Source: Hemicordylus capensis (Eukaryota > Chordata > Lepidosauria > Squamata > Cordylidae). From it: DNA of 64,000 nucleotides. A model generated the notes under the pieces. It was not told the origin of the DNA. It did no database searches and saw nothing but the letters and a program-made list of their open reading frames with translations. The stretch spans positions 148,362,857 through 148,426,856 of the forward strand of contig NC_069657.1 of the NCBI RefSeq assembly GCF_027244095.1, written 5' to 3'. Below are positions 34,656 through 46,604 of this stretch, piece by piece. A program made the translations under genes and the position numbers. Position 1 is the stretch's first letter, and every line of letters starts with the position of its first letter.

Positions 34656-36436
34656 GCATTCTGAAGCCCATCCCCATGCAGGAGAGATCTTTGTTGTTAG
34701 AGACGGACACGGGGGTTAGCCTTCTCTGAAAGGTTTCTGGGTTACAGCCAGGCTGAACACACAGCACTCAGTGAAAGCAGGATTAGGCTTCCCGGTGCCC
34801 CTGGTAACACCAAACAAATCCATAACCAGGGCCTGACGTACATGTGTTTGTTTGGGTGGTGAGATCCCCAGAAGGCTCTTGTGTGCTAATGCTACAGAAA
34901 CTATGTTCAGCTAAGCTGCATGGCAAAGCAAGGCTGACATTCAAGGGATTTTTTTGTAAGGCTTATTTTGTTTTGAGCTTCCCCTCACACAACACACCCC
35001 TGCCACTGTTCTATTAGAGCAAGCTGGAGCACAGGATGTAGATGGTGGCAGAATGAATGCAGGGCAGGTGATTGTGCTAGTAGAAGAGCAAATTAAGCTG
35101 GCAGAAAGTATGAAAGAATGACTCACCCACCCTTCCTGCACCTCAAGACATACCATATTTACCTGAATTCAAGACAACTCTGAATTTAAGATGAGCCCTT
35201 TAAAAACTGAGGTTAAATACTGCTGCCATAAATATACGTCACCGGATGGTTAATAAGGATATTTTACTGTTTTAAATTTTTATTATCACTATGTTATCAA
35301 TTTTGTCAATTTTTTTAACTAATTCTAATTTCAGCCTGTTTTAATTACATACATTCAATTATATAACTAATCAATTATATAACTGTAATTTTTCTCTTCT
35401 GTTTTGGCTTGTGGCTGTAACATTAAAGAACTTACGAACTTACAGATTATACCCTTATTTGCCCAAAAAGAAGAGGACTCTGAATTTAAGATGACCCCCC
35501 TGATTTCTAACATAAAAGAACTTGGGGAGGAGGGACTAGTCTTGGATTCAGGTAAATACAGTCGTCTCCATGGTTGCAGCTTTGCTGAGTAGACCATAAT
35601 GGCCACTGGGCAAACAAGTAAGGAATCCAAAGATAGGGTGAAGTATAGGGTTCTCAGCTACTTTAATAGCTTCAGAACAAATCCTATTGGACCAGCCAGT
35701 GCTCGATACTTTAGAAGAGTCATTTAAGACCATAGTTTTGTCCTGACCAATTTGAAACATAATCTTTGTCTATCACCTTTGAGAAATCCTGGAGAATTTG
35801 TGTGTGAGGTGCCACAAACAGGTTAATGTCCTGTCATTCAAAAAGGGATTTGGGCAACTACAGACTTGTCAGTCTGACTTTGATACCAGGGAAGACATTA
35901 GAACAGATTATAAAGCAGTCAGTCTTTAAGCATCTTGATGACAACCTAGTGATTAATAGAAGCCAGTGTGGATTTGTCAAGTATAAGTCCAACCAGACTA
36001 ATCTAATATCTGTTTCTAAACCAAGTTACTAAATTAATGGGTAGTGGGAATGCTGTGGATGTAATTTATCAGGACAAAGTTCCCCTTAATATTTTGGTTA
36101 GCAAACGGGTCGTATGTGGGCTAGACCAGGGGTGGGCAGATTTAAGACTTTGCCACTGTTGGGGTTTTGTTTCCAGAACCTTGGCAAAACAGCAGCTTAG
36201 GGAGGTGAAGCTGGTTGCAAAATGGCAGTTTGTACAAAAATTTACATTCATAGAATACAGGATTTTAATATCAAAACCCCTGAATTCCAGGATAATTTTG
36301 CTGCAGGACTAGGAGGGGACTAAGGTGCTGCCCTGTGGGGAAAGAAAATGAAGATAAATGAATGGGAGAGAACGGTAAGTCTCTAAGCACTCAAAGAGAG
36401 ACAGAGTTTTAAAATGGCACCAAGCAGATTTGCGAT

Positions 36437-36524
36437 CCGGAAGGGAAGGGAAGGGAAGGGAAGGGAAGGGAAGGGAAGGGAAGGGAAGGGAAGGGAAGGG
36501 AAGGGAAGGGAAGGGAAGGGAAGG
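36437..36524. repeat. (GGGAA)n microsatellite
   Basis: About 17 uninterrupted pentamers. Confidence 0.95.
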
Positions 36525-36619
36525 GAGAAGCAATCCCAAAATTCTGGAGAGCTACTTCAGAAAAGCCCAGAAATTACCCGTAGCCCCCAGGCTACCTAAT
36601 GCCCACCCTTGGGCTAGAT

Positions 36620-36757
36620 CAGGGTTTCTCAACGTGTGGGTCCCCAGATGATATTGGACTTCAACTCCCATAATCCCCAGCCCCAGTGGCCTTTGGCTGG
36701 GAATTATGGGACTTGAAGTCCAGTTACATCTGGGGACCCACACGTTGAGAATCCCTG
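36620..36757. mobile_element. hAT MITE, 138 bp, 8-bp TSD ggctagat
   Basis: TIRs cagggtttctcaacgtgtgg / ccacacgttgagaatccctg. Perfect 8-bp duplication ggctagat at 36612-36619 and 36758-36765. Same family as 25740-25875. Confidence 0.88.
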
Positions 36758-37570
36758 GGCTAGATTATAATATTATCAGGTGGATTCACAATTGGTTGGA
36801 AAACCATATCCAATGAATAGTCATCACTGGTTCTTCATCAAACTGGAGGGAGGTTTCAAGTGGAGTTCCACAGGGCTCTGTCCTGGACTCAGTTCCTTTC
36901 ATTTTTATCAATGACTTAAATGAAAAGGTAGAGGAAATCCTCATCATATTTGCAGATAACATATGACTGGGAGAGAACTAACATATCAGAAGACAGGAAT
37001 CAAATTCAAAATGAGCTTGATGATAGAATGGAAAACTGGGCTAAAGCTAACAAAATGAAAATCAACAGACACAAATACCACCCCCACACAAAATATTTAT
37101 TTAACTCTTTTTAATACTTCCTATAACTAGGTCTCAAGGTGGTTCACAACTAAGTTCTGCACTTTGGTTAAAAACAACAACAGCCCAAACACATAGGTAT
37201 AGAATGGGAGATCTCTGATTGGTTGTAATACATATGAAAAGGATCTCAGGATTTCAGTCAATCAAAAGCATGAATTTGAGCCAGCAGTATGTGAGCCAGC
37301 TGCAAAAAAGGCTAATATGATATTAGGTTGCACTACTGGAACCATCATTTCCAGTAATCATTCTACTTTATTCTGCACTGGTCTGACCTCGTCTGTTGTA
37401 CTGTGTTCAGTTCTGGGTATCACACTTTAAAAAGAATGTAGACAGATTGAAATAGGTTCAGAGGACGGCAGCAAAGATAGTTAGGGATTAGGACAATAAT
37501 CAGAATCCTTTGCAGATCAGTTGAAGGAACTTGGTGTGTTTGGCCTGGAGGGGAGAAAAAAAATGAGAAC

Positions 37571-37722
37571 AATCCATCAATCAATCATCTTTATTACGGT
37601 CCAAGACCAGCATAAGATAGAGCAGTAGAGCATGATTAAAACAAATTATGAAACCATAAAACTGTTATTTTAAATTTCTACACTAATGCTATAGAGCTAT
37701 AATAGCTCTATAATAGTTATAA
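37571..37722 (-). mobile_element. LINE 3'-tail fragment (GATT)n type
   Basis: atcaatcaatcatctttatt acggtccaagaccagc is the complement of a ..ccgtaataaagatgattg(GATT)n LINE tail. Inserted in the CR1 copy. Confidence 0.6.
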
Positions 37723-37725
37723 TAT

Positions 37726-37945
37726 AGAGAGCCAGCATAGCATAGTGGTTAGAGCGTTGGACTAGGACCGGGAAGACCCGAGTTTGAATTCCCATTCAAC
37801 CATGAAACTCACTGGGTGATTCTGGGCCAATCATGTATCTCTCAGCCTAACCTACCTCACAGGGTTATTGTGAGGATAAAAATAACCATGTAGCTCTGAG
37901 TTCCTTGGAGGAAGAACAGGATATAAATGTAAAACAATCACAATA
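37726..37945 (+). mobile_element. SINE-C, tRNA-derived
   Basis: gagccagcatagcatagtgg ttagagcgttggac (A box), cccgagtttgaattccc (B box), ctgggtgattctgggccaat, cctacctcacagggttattg, ending gaggaagaacaggatataaa. Confidence 0.85.
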
Positions 37946-38248
37946 AATAAATAATATAATGAGAGCATTTTTCAAATACTCAAAGGACTGTCACAAAGAA
38001 GAGGGAGAAGACTTGTCTCTTCTGCTTCCCCAGAAGGTAAGACTAGATCCAATGGGCTTAAGCTACAAGAGGGTAAATTTTGGTGGAACCTTAGCAGAAA
38101 CCTCTTAATGGTAAACACAGTCAATAGAACCATCTATCAAGGGCAGTAGTGGGCTCTCCTTAGCTGGCGGTCTTCAAGCAGAGGCTGGACAGCCATCTGT
38201 TGGGGATGCTCTACCTCTGGATTCCCTGCATTGAGTAGGCAGGGGTTA

Positions 38249-38409
38249 CATAAGAACATAGGAACAGCCCTGCTGGATCAGGCCCAAGGCCCATCTAGTC
38301 CAGCATCCTGTTTCACACAGTGGCCCACCAGATGCCGCTGGAAGCCACAGGCAGGTGTTGAAGACATGCCCTCTCTCCTGCTGTTACTCCCCTGCAACTG
38401 GTACTCAGA
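38249..38409 (-). mobile_element. CR1 3'-end fragment inserted in an older CR1
   Basis: cataagaacataggaacagc cctgctggatcaggcccaag .. catcctgtttcacacagtgg, antisense to the fragment at 9231-9382. The host CR1 resumes at ggttgaactagaaggcc. Confidence 0.75.
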
Positions 38410-38579
38410 GGGTTGAACTAGAAGGCCTACAAGCTCCTTCCAACTCTTTGATTCTATAAACAGTTTTGGCTAGTAAAGGTATATGAGGTCAGAAAATCCC
38501 CCATAAATCACATATCTCCTGAGTTTGGAGCCAGTACAGACTGCTTTCAGGATTCAGTTAGAACCCCAGCTCACCAGAG

Positions 38580-39010
38580 CCCTTTGCGCATAGCAGGTTT
38601 TACTGCACGTTTATGGGGAGGCTTTACTGCGAACTCGAAGTTGTCCCCCCAAAATGACACAAATAGTGGATTTTTTTACCCCGGATATCAGGGGTGCAGC
38701 TATAATTGAGAGAAAGGGTTAAAAAAAAAACCCGGGCCCCTCAGATCCACCCCTCCCTATTTTCTTCATTATCTTCCTCACTCTGGGGGGCTGCCAGAGA
38801 GAGAGGGATGAACATGGCTCCCTCTCCCCTAGCTACACCCCTGCCGGATATAAATCAGGTTACACTCTAATGTACAGTGAAAAACCCGAATTGTATGTGA
38901 ACTGCACCCTGATAACTTGCAGGGACTTCAGGCTAAATCTAGCCAATATGTGAACGCAACCACTCCATTCCAGAGAAGATGCGAGTGAAAGGGCTTCAGA
39001 AGCCCGGTGT
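38580..39010. mobile_element. MITE family C copy, split by a second MITE
   Basis: gcaggttttactgcacgttt atggggaggctttactgcga .. and, after the nested element at 38689-38843, aatcaggttacactctaatg .. ctccattccagagaagatgc. Related copies at 53072-53325, 53694-53952 and 57485-57765. Confidence 0.6.
38689..38843. mobile_element. hAT MITE (CAGGGGTGCAGCTA family), 155 bp, 8-bp TSD ccggatat
   Basis: Starts caggggtgcagctata and ends tagctacacccctg. Perfect duplication ccggatat at 38681-38688 and 38844-38851. Sits inside MITE family C, giving relative age. Confidence 0.88.
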
Positions 39011-39430
39011 GAAAAGAAAAGCTTCTGGGGCTGTGAAGCTGTTTTCCATGGCAAAACTGAGTCCTGGGGCAGGTGAAGTAAGAATAAATACCAGCATGCC
39101 TTCAAGGATGTCTGGCCTGGCTTTCCTTCACAAAGAAGGCTAGACACAATCTATACACCAAGCTATACACCTTGATAAATCTAGTTAATTCAAGGGTAGT
39201 GAGGCTCTGCTCTGGGCCAGAGGACAAGGCAGGTTTCAGTCCCAGCATTTTGGTGAGTAATGTATGACTGGCTGTCTTGTCTGCATGACCCCAGGGACCA
39301 CATTGATGGGGGGAAACCGTTCCCCCATGCCACATCATCATACCTTCACTCTTCTTCCCACACTTCCAGTTGGACTCTAAAGCACCAGTTTGGCAGTGGG
39401 GAAAATATTCTTGTAGATGCACTGTTAATG

Positions 39431-39602
39431 GCAGAGGTGTAGCTACAATTGAATGGGGTGGGGGGAAAGAAATATCCCTGGCCCCCTGAGTGGAGGGAAC
39501 ACTGGTTGGGCAACAGCTTGCGCTTTGCCCCTCATGCCTCTCCGAAGAAGAAGGGGGGGCATCTTCACTTTTGCCCCTCTCCAATCTTCCTATGTGCCCC
39601 TG
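39431..39602. mobile_element. Probable MITE of the same GGTGTAGCTAC family
   Basis: Starts cagaggtgtagctacaattg and ends cttcctatgtgcccctg. Flanks are too diverged for a confident duplication. Confidence 0.4.
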
Positions 39603-40649
39603 ATGAAAGGTAGCCTGCTCCCATCTTCTAGTGCTCTGGTAAAGAGTAAAACCAACATCTGTTTGGTTGAAACATTAAGGAAGCAGTGATGTCTTGTTTC
39701 AGTGCAACAACTCAAACACAATATTTTCTTGTTTTCCACCACCCCCATCCAGGCTGGTTGATTACTTTAGGGGCCAGTGCAGAGACAGAATACTGTTTCC
39801 CAGTTGCATTAGTTGGGCCTGTTAGTCCTGACTGATTTGTGCCTTGAAAACACACAGGAACTCTGTTTGATCTTGGGGTGGAAATGCTCACTTGAAACCT
39901 TAATTCAGCCTTTGGTTTCCATACAGTCCCCCATTATCTAGCATGGATTCACTGGGAGGAAAATGTCTTTACATCCCAATCCTACTTCTAAGCATATCTC
40001 ACTGTGCTGAATGGGACTAGATCCCGAGTGGACTGCTGCCCTGCTAACAAGAAGACTGTCTGGAGTTGGCCATCGTGAACAAGAGATGGTTCCTCCAAGG
40101 CATCCAGCACTGACTGCTGGCAAAAGTAGATATGGGGTGAGGGTATAGACAGATGGGCACAGCAAGACCCAAAGCTTGTCCACATGACCTGCCCATCCAG
40201 GCTTGGACAGCCCCTACCTGTGTAGGGCTGGCCATGTACAGCACTGGGATGGGTCCCAATCCCAGTGCTCAGCAGCAGGGTAGCATGGGTTTTGTACCTG
40301 GGCTTATACTGCCCTTCTAACCCGCTGCCTGGTCATGTGGCTGCTCGGGCTGCCTGCAGCCCAAGCAGTTAAAGAGCTGGGCATCAGGAGTGCCCTTTAA
40401 CAGGGAAATTCCCCAATGCACCATGCTTCTGGTGCAGTGCATTGTGGGATGCCAGAGGACCTATGTGGCAATGAAGCCTGTCCTTTCAGTTGACACCTGA
40501 CATGACCCAACATTGCTTCCTGTCCCCAAACTTTCACACAGCTTTCTTTCTTGTTTTCACTCTCTCCCCCTTCCTCTCTCTCTCTTCCGCTCCTTCTTTC
40601 TTCCTCCACACCCCCCAACCCAAAGATCTCCCCACCCTCACCCGAGCCC

Positions 40650-41080
40650 CACTCCTGCTCCTCAGCAGGGTCACAGTGGTTCCTCCTCCTCCTCCACTTC
40701 CTTCTCTGACGGTGGCGCTGCTGCCAAAGCCACCCCCAAAGCCCTTGCCACCCAGTCCAGCCCTCAGCACCTCTGAGCACAGGCGCCTGCACTACACCAG
40801 GCCCTGGCTTGGCAGCCTGCACGCCTGTTGGCCAGGCTGCCTGAGACCTCCCCATCCTCACCAATTCCTGCTCCTGCTCCTCAGCAGGAGCTGCAGTAGG
40901 GGCATGGAGGCTGCCTCCTCTTCCTCCGCTACCTTCTCTGATGCTGCTGCCACTGCTGCCAAAGCCACCTCCAAGGCCCTCACTGCCCAGCCCGCAGCGC
41001 ACCTCCAAGCCCAGGCACCTACACTACACCAGGTCCTAGCTTCGCAGTCTGCGCGACTCTTAGCCAGGCCACTCCAGGCA
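40650..41080. repeat. GC-rich ~210-bp tandem duplication
   Basis: Two units share ctgctcctcagcagg, ccttctctgacggtgg / ccttctctgatgctgc, gctgccaaagccacc, tacaccaggccctgg / tacaccaggtcctag. Overlapping long open frames on both strands (203 and 214 codons) follow from base composition. No known protein. Confidence 0.6.
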
Positions 41081-42813
41081 GATCCAGATGCTGCTGGTCC
41101 ATATTTTCATTGTTCATGGCTGTGGCGGGAGTGAGGCTTGCCACATACCACCTAAGCCTGTTATATATATACTAGCTGGACCTGCACAGAGCATCTGTGC
41201 AGTAGGACTTTGTTGCTCTCCTTGCCCCCCTGCCACAGCCCCTGCATGTCTTGTTTAGTGATGGCATTGCTCAGTGTCAGCTGCCCCCTCCCCGCCCCAT
41301 CTGCATATGGAATCCCCACTGTCCAGTCACCACAGTGCTTCTGCTCTGTTACCTCTGATTGGTAAAGCACTGTGTGGGTGGGGCTTGCCACATACGTCCT
41401 TAGCGTATTATATAGATAGAGAGATAGATGTTCCTTAATAATCAATACATGCTTCTTTATGGGAGTTAATTGGTAAGAGATGGTCTTTGTATATGGAGAT
41501 CTCTTTGGAATGCAGAAAGCACCCACTGCCACCCTCCAACTAAGGAGAGGGGCTGATATAAAGAGTGTAGGGGTGGTGAGGGGGTGCACGCATACGCATG
41601 CTCGCGTGTGAATATGTGACTGAATGTTTGTATGAGGGAATAAAAGAAGCAGTTGGAATTGAGAAGCAGATCTGAGAGCTGGCTGAAGGCAGGATAAGGT
41701 GCAAAGATACCTCCTTTTAGGGATCTGATGCAAAGAAGGGGATCTGCTTCCTGGTAGGAGTATGCATGCTCCTTGTCTCTAGCTATGTTCCACTATTGAT
41801 ACATTTGTAAGTAAGGCAACTATTAGGAAAGTCGCAGAAGTCTCTGGTTCTCTCCCCTTCAAAGGGAAAAAACAGAGTAACATTGCCCCTGGAACATCTT
41901 GTGACTTGGAGAATAGGGGGCATACAACAGTTTGCGTAACGCTCTACTCAGCCATGTTGTGACCATGGAGACTGTGACAAGATGAGACAGGAGCTGGCTG
42001 CTCCTTCATGTTTTCTTCCTAGTCTGTCCAGTCCAGACAAGCAGACACAAACACACGCCAGCCACTGCATACCGGCGTCACTTGCTCTCTCAATGGCCGG
42101 TGGGGTAATCATTCCATAGTGTACACATAGGCAGGGCTTTCCAAGGCTTGGTAGAGTCTCCCTTATCCTTCCAGGACTCAGCCGCCTAGCAGCAAGGGAC
42201 AATGCGGTTACCTTGTGTGGCCCGCTAGGCATACTTTGGTAGCATTTCTAAGGCAACAGGCATGTCTCAACAGAGACTGCACGGAGCTAGGGAAGAACAG
42301 AGACCCATTGTCCGGAGCACGGCTGGAAAGGCAGAGACAAGCTTTTTCACAGCCACTGGTGAGAGATGGAGTTTCTAGTCCAAGTTGCTCTGCCATGTTT
42401 TAGCTTTTGGAGGTTGGTGACAGATTTCAAAAATGAATCCAGTAGGCCATCATCATGCCTGGGAAAGAATCCTAGCAAGGGATCTCCGCTGCAGCTTCTA
42501 TCCACAACACATTCTAGCCTAAGTGACTGTGATCCGCAAGGGATTCAAGCTGCAGTTTCCAGGCATGGATGCCAACGCCTAAGAAACCATGTCCAGAAAT
42601 AGAGCTCTGACCAAGGAACCCTTCAGTGGAGCAGGTAAGGGCTTTTTGGAAAGACCAGTGTGCCCTGAGAGGAAGGCATGAAAAGATGCACCCAGGCCAG
42701 GGATCTCTTGTTCTCAGTGCCTGAAAAGACCAACAGCCTGAGATAACATTTTATTAATCTGTTATTTGCTTCTTTGAATCTTGTAAACCACTTTGGGTGC
42801 CTTTGTCAAGACA

Positions 42814-42856
<43 letters not shown>
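42814..42856. repeat. (AAT)n microsatellite
   Basis: About 14 units immediately 5' of an R4/Dong fragment. Confidence 0.92.
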
Positions 42857-42858
<2 letters not shown>

Positions 42859-43280
42859 CTGTCTGTCTGTGTAAACAAGATATAATAATAATATATTAAG
42901 AAAAACAAGTTAAAATAATTGACATAGCAATACCAGGGGATAGCAGAATAGGAGAAAAGGAAATAGAAAAATCACAAAATACAAAGATCTACAAATTGAA
43001 ATTGAAAGGCTGTGCCAGAAAAAGACCAAATTAATCCCAGTGGTAATTGGCACCCTGGGTGCAGTTCCAAAAGACCTTGAAGAGCACCTCAACACCATAG
43101 GGGCCACAGAAATCACCATCAGCCAATTACAAAAAGCAACTTTATTGGGAACAGCCTATATTCTGCGGCGATATCTATAACAATTGACAATAAAATTCTG
43201 GCATCAAAGGTCCTTGGGAAGGACTCGATGTCTGGATAAAACAAACCAGTCAATAACACCTGTCTGACTGTGTAAACAAT
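42857..43280 (+). mobile_element. R4/Dong-type LINE 3' fragment(s), plus strand
   Basis: A stub ctgtctgtgtaaacaag at 42857, then from ~42901 aaaaacaagttaaaataatt .. atagcaataccaggggatag .. ggaacagcctatattctgcg to the 3' end ctgactgtgtaaacaa. Same family as 6752-7860. Confidence 0.8.
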
Positions 43281-43295
43281 ATATATTATTTTTTA

Positions 43296-43778
43296 TTATT
43301 TATTTACACAGTCAGACAGGTGTTATTGACTGGTTTGTTTTATCCAGACATCGAGTCCTTCCCAAGGACCTAGGATGGCTGAATTTTAGTGTCAATGTTG
43401 TTGCTGTTGTTATAGATATCGTCGCAGAATATAGGCTGTTCCCAGTAAAGCTGCTTTTTGTAATTGGCTGATGGTGATTTCTGTGGCCCCTATGGTGTTG
43501 AGGTGCTCTTCAAGGTCTTTTGGAACTGCACCCAGGGTGCCAATTACCACTGGGGTTATTTTGGTCTTTTTCTGCCACAGCCTTTCCATTTCAATTTGTA
43601 GAGCTTTGTATTTGGTGATTTTTTCTATTTCTTTTTCTTCTATTCTGCTATCCCCTGGTATTGCTATGTTGATTATTTTGACTTGTTTTTATTTCTTCTC
43701 GACTACAGTTATATCTGGTGTATTGTGTGGCTGAGGTTTGTCTGTTTGTAGTCGGAAGTCCCATAATATTTTTACATC
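43296..43778 (-). mobile_element. R4/Dong-type LINE 3' fragment, minus strand (tail-to-tail with previous)
   Basis: Reverse complement of the same 3' part, starting tttacacagtcagacaggtg and running through taattggctgatggtgattt and tctactcta-type endonuclease sequence to gtagtcggaagtcccataat, followed by (ATT)n at 43779-43831. Confidence 0.85.
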
Positions 43779-43831
43779 TTTATTATTATTTATTATTATT
43801 ATTATTATTATTTATTATTATTATTATTATT
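43779..43831. repeat. (ATT)n microsatellite
   Basis: Interrupted ATT/ATTT tract at the 5' boundary of the minus-strand R4/Dong copy. Confidence 0.9.
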
Positions 43832-43857
43832 TGTAGCATGTGAAGGAAAGGGTTACA

Positions 43858-44048
43858 AAGTTGCCTTATACTGAGTTAGACTCATTAATCCATCTAGCTC
43901 ACTACCATCTACACTGACTGGCAGTGACTCTCCAGGGTTTCAGGCAGGGATCTTTCCCAGTCCTACTAGGAGATGCCGCCAGGGATTGAACCTGGGACCT
44001 TCTGCATGCAAAGCAGATGCTCTACCACCAAGCTAGAGTCCCATCCCC
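43858..44048 (-). mobile_element. SINE-A, tRNA-headed
   Basis: ttgccttatactgagttaga .. tgaacctgggaccttctgca tgcaaagcagatgctctacc accaagct: body, B box and A box in antisense. Confidence 0.88.
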
Positions 44049-44314
44049 TTATTTGGAGGCTCTTCTGTTTGTTTTTTGAAATCTTTCAGGAAAGGTCCTC
44101 ACTGAGTACAAAGACAGAGGTTTTAGGGTGGGAGTAGTCAGTGGTCAAGGATCCCAGTCAAAGTTTGACTCACCCCTCCTCACAAATATGCAGGAGAATG
44201 GCATCAAGTACAAAGATGCCACATCTGCTGGGCCTAAGCACACCCTACATGAACGCAAATCATTATAACCACATACTCGTTGTGTTCATAAAGACACACT
44301 CTCTTTTGCAATGG

Positions 44315-44620
44315 CACTTTCCAGATTAGCTACTTAACAGCAGCAAAATGCTTCCGTTCAAGCAAGTCACATTTGAAACGTAAACAGCAGGGGGAGCAGT
44401 CTTGCGGAAACTAACAACCCGAAAAAACAGCAACCTCTTATGCTGGATACACGACATCATAGCACTATATCACAGTGATTACTACATTTGAAACAAGGCA
44501 TCGGAAATGTGAACGGCACCCTGCTGTCATCATAGGGACTGCAGTGTCACAAAACAGGAAGTGTGGAAGCACACTTCCGAGATCCACTGTGACCTCGTTG
44601 CAGGGTCTAATCTGGAAAGC
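44315..44620. mobile_element. MITE family B copy
   Basis: Ends cactttccagattag and ctaatctggaaagc are inverted repeats. The interior shares catcggaaatgtgaacggca and agggactgcagtgtcac with the copy at 52528-52821. Confidence 0.65.
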
Positions 44621-44939
44621 ACCAATATCTTCAGGTGGCAGGAGAGAAATATCTCATCATATTTTCATACAGTTGGATCTTTGGCATTGGGTTGTGAGTG
44701 ACCACACCTACAGACAGTCAGAAGGTGACCCACTGCTCCATCAGCAAATTGCTAGCTCCTGGTCTGCATCTCACTGCTGTGGACTGGGGCTGACACATCT
44801 AGTATTCAAAGTGTATACCAGTAATTACTCATCCTAATGATCTACTCAAACCCACTGACTCTCTGGAAATGCAGATGAAATAGTCAATAAAATGGAAAGG
44901 ACTGAGAACAGCTAAATCATTTTTAGTCGGGGTGGCCTG

Positions 44940-45192
44940 TCTCTGTGCCACCATTAAAGTAAAGTGTGCCTTCAAGTCAGTGTCGACTCCTGGCAACCAT
45001 AGAGCCCTGTGGTTGTCTTTGGTAGAATACAGGAGGGGTTTACCATTGCCATCTCCTGCGCAGGATGAGATAATGCCTTTCAGCATATTCCTATATCTCT
45101 GCTGCCCGATATAAGTGTTTCAGTGGGAATTCGAACCGGCAACCTCTGGCTTGCTAGTCAAGTCATTTCCCCGCTGTGCCATTAGGTGGCTA
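44940..45192 (-). mobile_element. SINE-B, tRNA-derived, near full length
   Basis: The minus strand reads gccacctaatggcacagcgg ggaaatgacttgactagcaa (A box), ggttgccggttcgaattccc (B box), body gatataggaatatgctgaaa ggc, end ..caaagacaaccacagggctc .. cttgaaggcacac. Confidence 0.88.
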
Positions 45193-46097
45193 GCTCCAAT
45201 TCCATATTGCAAGAGGTTTGGTGGACTCACTCCCTGCTTTCCTGCATGATTGAACCAATCTGAAGGCTGAGCTGGCATCGCTCTCTGGTGGTAATGAGTG
45301 GTAATACACGTTTGCCACACATACAGGGATAGGGTGGTAGAAGTGAAGACCCTGGCTCATCTGAATCTCCTGTTGGGGAGAGAAGGTGACAGACGGTTAT
45401 TGAATGAAAGAACTGATAGTGAGCCTGTTCTCACCTTTCTAGAAGTTCTTTTGGCATTGCTACCTGTCAGATCAGATGTATGCCCTCCAGCTATGCACCT
45501 GCAAAGGATGCACAAGTGCCAAGGTGTGTGTTTGGTCAGCATTGCCTTTGTGTTCAGTATTTGGGGCTCTGCCCTCTAGTAGCCTGTGACTCACATTTCT
45601 TTCTCATGTGCATGGGGAGACTTACTTGGGGCTGGGGCTGTTCCTGTCATGAGCTAGATATAGCTCTGTGGTTACTGTGTTTTTTGGATCCTGTGCTGCT
45701 GTGGCTATGATCATTTGCTGATATGTCCTGCCTGCTGAATCAAGAACAGCTGTTAGGCTTCCAGCAAGCAAGGGGCCTCATCTTTACTCCTCATTCCAGC
45801 CCTTGTTATGGCCACAGAGTTAAAAAGAAACATATACACACACCTTCTACTACTAAATTGGAAGCCACCATTGCCCATGATACTCTATGGACATATATAG
45901 GGAGTGTCACTCTACCTCTGTACCTCTGTGGCTCAAGCACTATATACCTGACATTAGCCATTAGAGTTCACTGCAGTTAAAGAAGTATCACCACCCAGAG
46001 CCTTATTACAAATGTAATAAACAAACAAGTAAATAGCAATCAAGACTGCATATGGACTGGACTGCTTTGGGCATCATGGTTGGATCACTCAACACAG

Positions 46098-46508
46098 TGG
46101 GGCTATTCACATGACTGTGTGGGCGGGCGGTGGGGAAGGCAGGGTTCAACCTATCCCCCCACAGATGATCATGTGCAACCCCTGCGGTGCACAAGTCGCA
46201 CGCCCACACAACACGTGCGGCCAGGAGCAGCACGGGTAAATAGAGACTGGGACTCATTATCCTGGCTTCCACATATCACACAAGGCACCGTGCGTGACAA
46301 TCGCGGTGCTTTGGGGGATTCCCCCATCAGGTGGGAGCTCTAGGCAACCATCTCTGTGTCTCCCGGCAGCCGGGTTAAAGGAGTGCTTGTTCCCTTAACT
46401 GCGGCTAAAAGCCAGGCTCAGGAGCAGGGTTAGGCTGGGCGAGGGTCCCAGGATCCACATGGTGCTCCACACAAGCAACCAGGCTAGGCTGCTCGTGAGA
46501 ATAGCTTC
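46098..46508. mobile_element. hAT-type MITE (GGGCTATTCACATG family)
   Basis: Starts gggctattcacatgac and ends gctcgtgagaatagctt. Interior gggggattccccc, ctctgtgtctcccgg, ccttaact as in 55868-56630. Confidence 0.55.
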
Positions 46509-46604
46509 AGGATTTCCATGCGAAGGATAGCCTGAGATTGTGGGTGTCTGGCTCACCTGTGTGGCTGTCGGTGACCCTGTGGACCACACATCCATCTAAG
46601 TTTA

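Larger units (their letters stand above)
35826..38460 (+). mobile_element. CR1-like LINE, degenerate, with several nested insertions
   Basis: RT fragments RLVSLTLIPGKTLEQIIKQS (35.85 kb) and GVPQGSVLDSVPFIFINDLN (36.85 kb), then the 3' part (ttggcctggagg; ggctggacagccatctgttg; ccttccaactctttgattct) ending at ~38460. Interrupted by 36126-36770 (repeats and a hAT MITE), a small LINE tail at ~37085-37160, 37571-37945 (LINE tail plus SINE-C) and 38249-38409 (antisense CR1 end). Confidence 0.75.

Noticed and set aside
34700-34800. RFX-type X-box upstream of the tubulin TATA box (gttaccaggggcacc on the minus strand)
   Set aside because: Only half of the X-box consensus is matched; not enough to list as a site.
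36414-36651. Arg/Glu/Gly repeat peptide frames
   Set aside because: Translation of the (GGGAA)n microsatellite.
40397-41134. 203- and 214-codon overlapping frames on opposite strands
   Set aside because: Both are open because of GC-rich duplicated sequence. No start context, splice signals or recognisable domain.
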